From assembly GCA_013140935.1 (NCBI GenBank), contig JABFSD010000317.1, forward strand, positions 1-5,566: 5,566 bases of DNA, read 5' to 3'. The translations under genes were made by a program, and so were the position numbers. Source of the stretch: Acidobacteriota bacterium (lineage in GTDB: Bacteria; Acidobacteriota; Blastocatellia; RBC074). The notes under the pieces were generated by a model. The model saw only the letters and a list, made by a program, of their open reading frames with translations. It did no database searches and was not told the DNA's origin. Shown here piece by piece: positions 3,568 to 5,566 of this stretch (positions are counted from its first letter, which is position 1; the number at the start of each line of letters is the position of its first letter).

Positions 3568-5013
3568 TTATTCTTCGCCCTTTTTGCTGGTTTCGATTGG
3601 CACATAAACCTGTTTCAAACCGCGTTCAGCCTGTTCGCGCGTGTCGTAAACATTGGGCCGCGCCAGCACCGCTTTATATTGCGCGAGGGCCTCGTTGCGT
3701 TTGCCATCAAGATCGTAAGCCTGTGCGGCGCGCAACAATGCAACCGTAATGAGATTGGCTTCGGCGGTTTTGGTTTGCGGCACGGAGAGATATTGCGCGG
3801 CAGCACGCACGTATTCTTTACTCGCCGCCAACGCTTCGCCGTACTGGTAATGCGCGAGGTCGGCAATGCCGGCGGCTTGCGGGTCTTGCAGCAAGGCTTC
3901 ATAAATTTTGTAAGCCTGATCGAAACGTTTCAGCCCTACGAGTGAGTTGGCGTGTTCGAGGCGAAAGAGCGAGTTATGCGGATACTTATCAGCCAGAGTG
4001 CTGAGGACGGCGAGCGCGTCTTCGGGCCGCTTTTCGACTTGGTAAATTGCCAGCAATACTACGCGCGCGTCGTCGGCGTTCGCGCCTTTATCAATCACGG
4101 TCTGAATCTCTGCGAGGCCTTTTTGTTTATTGCCGCGCATGCCGCCGATGGCCGCAAGCGCCTTCAAACCCCACGGTAGTTTGCCGAGAATGTAATGATA
4201 AGTACCGATGGAAAGATTGGCATCGTATAAATCCGGTTTGAGGTCGAGCGCTTTTTGATGCAGGTCTACGGCGCGTGAGCCGTTGCGCATGGCGGCGAAG
4301 AACTTGCGCGCGGTCGTGGCTTCATAGCTCGCCGTGATCGCATGGACGGCCCCCAGAAAGTAAAGCGCGTACGGGTCTTTCTTATCTTTGTTGACCAGCG
4401 TCAGGGCTTTGAGTTTGGCGGACTGAATGCGTTCGCGGAAGGCTTTGTCTACGACTGGGTCAACGGCGTCGCCTTCGGTCTTTTCGTCTTTCTGGTCGGC
4501 ACCGGCGTAAAAGTTCGAGTCTTCGCCGTAAAGATTGGTTTGCAAACGACGCTGGCGATAAAGGCTCTCAAGCCACGTAGCGATTGCCACATATAAATCA
4601 CCGGCTGGATGTTGCGGCAGTTGTTTTTGAATCGCTTCAAACTTCGTGCGCGCGGTGGCGTAATCCACATTGAAGAGCGCCGTATTACCTTCGTCGCGCA
4701 ACTTGATAACGTCAGGCGGCAACGCCGCCGTAGCGGTTGCCGTCGCTTCAGTCGTCGTGGGCGTCGCCGGTTGCGCTTTGGCATGCGGCGCGTAAATCAA
4801 CATCAACGCGAGCATCAGGCCCGTCGTCAGCCACATCACATCGCGCACTTGCGACGAAGCGTGCAGCTTGTCGTTGAACTGCAAAACCTTACTGCGCGCG
4901 CTGCGCAGGTTCGTCGGCGTGAGGTGTTGCAACGCGAACAAGACCGCAAAGGCCGAAGCCTCAAGCACGGTCGCCAAGTTGGTAAAAAGACTCGAAAACA
5001 TTCGATACCACAT
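3568..5013 (-). CDS. Tetratricopeptide-repeat protein, membrane-anchored or exported (481 aa)
   Basis: From about residue 100 the protein is a series of helix pairs with TPR character, clearest at about 103-136, 312-345, 346-378, 385-412 and 423-455. Features include YKIYEALLQDP (368-378) and EALAQYKAVLARP (441-453). A central segment HYILGKLPWGLKALAAIGG (273-291) resembles one seen in other large bacterial TPR proteins. Residues about 61-75 are strongly hydrophobic and end in APHAKA before Gln81, like a signal-peptide end, followed by a Thr/Ala/Pro linker (81-100). The TPR part is therefore probably outside the cytoplasmic membrane, as a protein-interaction scaffold. The ATG at 5013 has a strong AAGGA site about six bases upstream. 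Met60 would give a classic signal peptide but has no ribosome site. It follows the lipid-kinase gene after 16 bases, so the two are probably co-transcribed. Specific partners are unknown. Confidence 0.88.
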   Translation of the reverse strand: MWYRMFSSLFTNLATVLEASAFAVLFALQHLTPTNLRSARSKVLQFNDKLHASSQVRDVMWLTTGLMLALMLIYAPHAKAQPATPTTTEATATATAALPPDVIKLRDEGNTALFNVDYATARTKFEAIQKQLPQHPAGDLYVAIATWLESLYRQRRLQTNLYGEDSNFYAGADQKDEKTEGDAVDPVVDKAFRERIQSAKLKALTLVNKDKKDPYALYFLGAVHAITASYEATTARKFFAAMRNGSRAVDLHQKALDLKPDLYDANLSIGTYHYILGKLPWGLKALAAIGGMRGNKQKGLAEIQTVIDKGANADDARVVLLAIYQVEKRPEDALAVLSTLADKYPHNSLFRLEHANSLVGLKRFDQAYKIYEALLQDPQAAGIADLAHYQYGEALAASKEYVRAAAQYLSVPQTKTAEANLITVALLRAAQAYDLDGKRNEALAQYKAVLARPNVYDTREQAERGLKQVYVPIETSKKGEE

Positions 5014-5029
5014 ATTCTTCCTTCTCTTC

Positions 5030-5566
5030 TTATTTCACTGGTGGGGCCACGACGCGCAGCGCATCGGGCAGCTTTTCAAATTGCATGGGCAGATGGCCTA
5101 CGACTTCGCCGTCGAGTTGCACGAGCGCTGCGTCATTCGAATTGGCGCTGACGCGCTTGGCGCGTTCGTAAGTCACGCCGGGCGAAGTGGTATGCCGTCC
5201 GCCTAAACTCAGCAGCGCATAGAACAAATACGCCAGACGGCTGCGCGAGTTGAACGAGCAGACTTTGAAATCCTTGTCTTCCAATTGCGCATCGGGCGCA
5301 AGCGTAAAGAACGCCGCGTAATTCGCCGCATTCGAGATCAAGGTGAAATTGCTGGGACGCTTGTCGTTATTGATCGAATAGGTAAACGGCGTCAGCGGCA
5401 TGCGTGCGAGAAAGCTCAGTCCGGCGGCGACATAAGCGCCGATGCCGACACGCTTTTTGAGATCGAGGTTGACGTTATCCACGATGGTCGCGTCGAGTCC
5501 GATGCCGGCCATCAAGAGAAAATAACGTTCCCAGTTCCCTTCCTTCTTTGAAGCGCGGCCTACGGC
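5030..5566 (-). CDS. Diacylglycerol/YegS-type lipid kinase, C-terminal part
   Basis: This frame is open to the window edge, giving 178 visible residues from the C-terminal domain. The N-terminal nucleotide-binding part with the GGDGT motif lies outside. Matches to the DagK/YegS/LCB5 family are YFLLMAGIGLDA (15-26), the LKKRVGIGAY stretch (36-45), ISNAANYAAFFTLAPDAQLE (77-96), SPGVTYERAKRV (128-139), the near-terminal VQLDGEVVGHLP (149-160) and FEKLPDALRVVAP (163-175). The DGE residues belong to the conserved C-terminal catalytic/substrate region. The family phosphorylates diacylglycerol or related lipids at the inner face of the membrane in phospholipid turnover. Substrate cannot be told from this part. 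An in-frame ATG at 5512 is internal, since clear family sequence continues upstream of it. The stop lies 16 bases before the TPR start, indicating an operon. Confidence 0.88.
   Translation of the reverse strand, partial: AVGRASKKEGNWERYFLLMAGIGLDATIVDNVNLDLKKRVGIGAYVAAGLSFLARMPLTPFTYSINNDKRPSNFTLISNAANYAAFFTLAPDAQLEDKDFKVCSFNSRSRLAYLFYALLSLGGRHTTSPGVTYERAKRVSANSNDAALVQLDGEVVGHLPMQFEKLPDALRVVAPPVK

Noticed and set aside
4609..5151. Plus-strand 180-residue arginine-rich frame antisense to the TPR gene
   Set aside because: The Arg-rich composition and lack of any recognisable pattern fit the shadow of a GC-biased gene on the opposite strand. The TPR frame has clear domain structure.

Overview
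The window looks like bacterial DNA of moderate GC, and it splits at a tRNA gene. To the right (3421-5566) lie chromosome-like genes, all on the minus strand: tRNA-Pro(CGG), a 481-residue tetratricopeptide protein, and the C-terminal part of a diacylglycerol/YegS-type lipid kinase. To the left (1-3420) lies a block of small, mostly unrecognised genes of accessory (plasmid, phage or integrated element) character. Protein style and purine-rich Shine-Dalgarno sites would fit Acidobacteriota or a similar phylum, but this is a weak guess. No marker gene in the window decides the taxon.

Layout. Positions 1-2088 hold five minus-strand genes that probably form one transcription unit. In transcription order they are a SWIM-like zinc-finger protein (2088-1684), a 114-aa hypothetical protein (1634-1290), a 160-aa hypothetical protein (1188-706), a 116-aa protein with an internal repeat (676-326), and a single-pass membrane protein cut by the window edge (198-1). 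Two of the gaps hold strong RNA-like structures: a possible pseudoknot at 1209-1263 and two tandem 14-bp hairpins at 223-319. Positions 2089-2212 are a divergent control region with back-to-back promoters overlapping an imperfect inverted repeat. Rightward from it runs a tightly overlapped three-gene operon: an excisionase-type helix-turn-helix protein with an AT-hook and a histone-H1-like tail, a HigB/Gp49-type RelE-superfamily toxin, and a HigA-type (HTH_37) antitoxin, followed by a terminator-like hairpin.

How the parts may work together. The regulators of the rightward operon (HTH protein, and antitoxin with or without toxin) are obvious candidates to bind the inverted repeat and control both the toxin-antitoxin operon and the leftward unit. 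The predicted rightward transcript starts at the ATG itself, so its first gene would be translated from a leaderless mRNA. The 3' end of tRNA-Pro faces the accessory block, and a pair of TGTGTCCGC direct repeats lies just beyond it. This is the arrangement expected if a tyrosine-recombinase element had integrated at the tRNA, although no integrase or second att copy is visible here.

All calls come from reading the sequence alone. Family assignments of the toxin, antitoxin, HTH protein, tRNA and lipid kinase are solid. Promoter, operator and RNA-structure calls are predictions.
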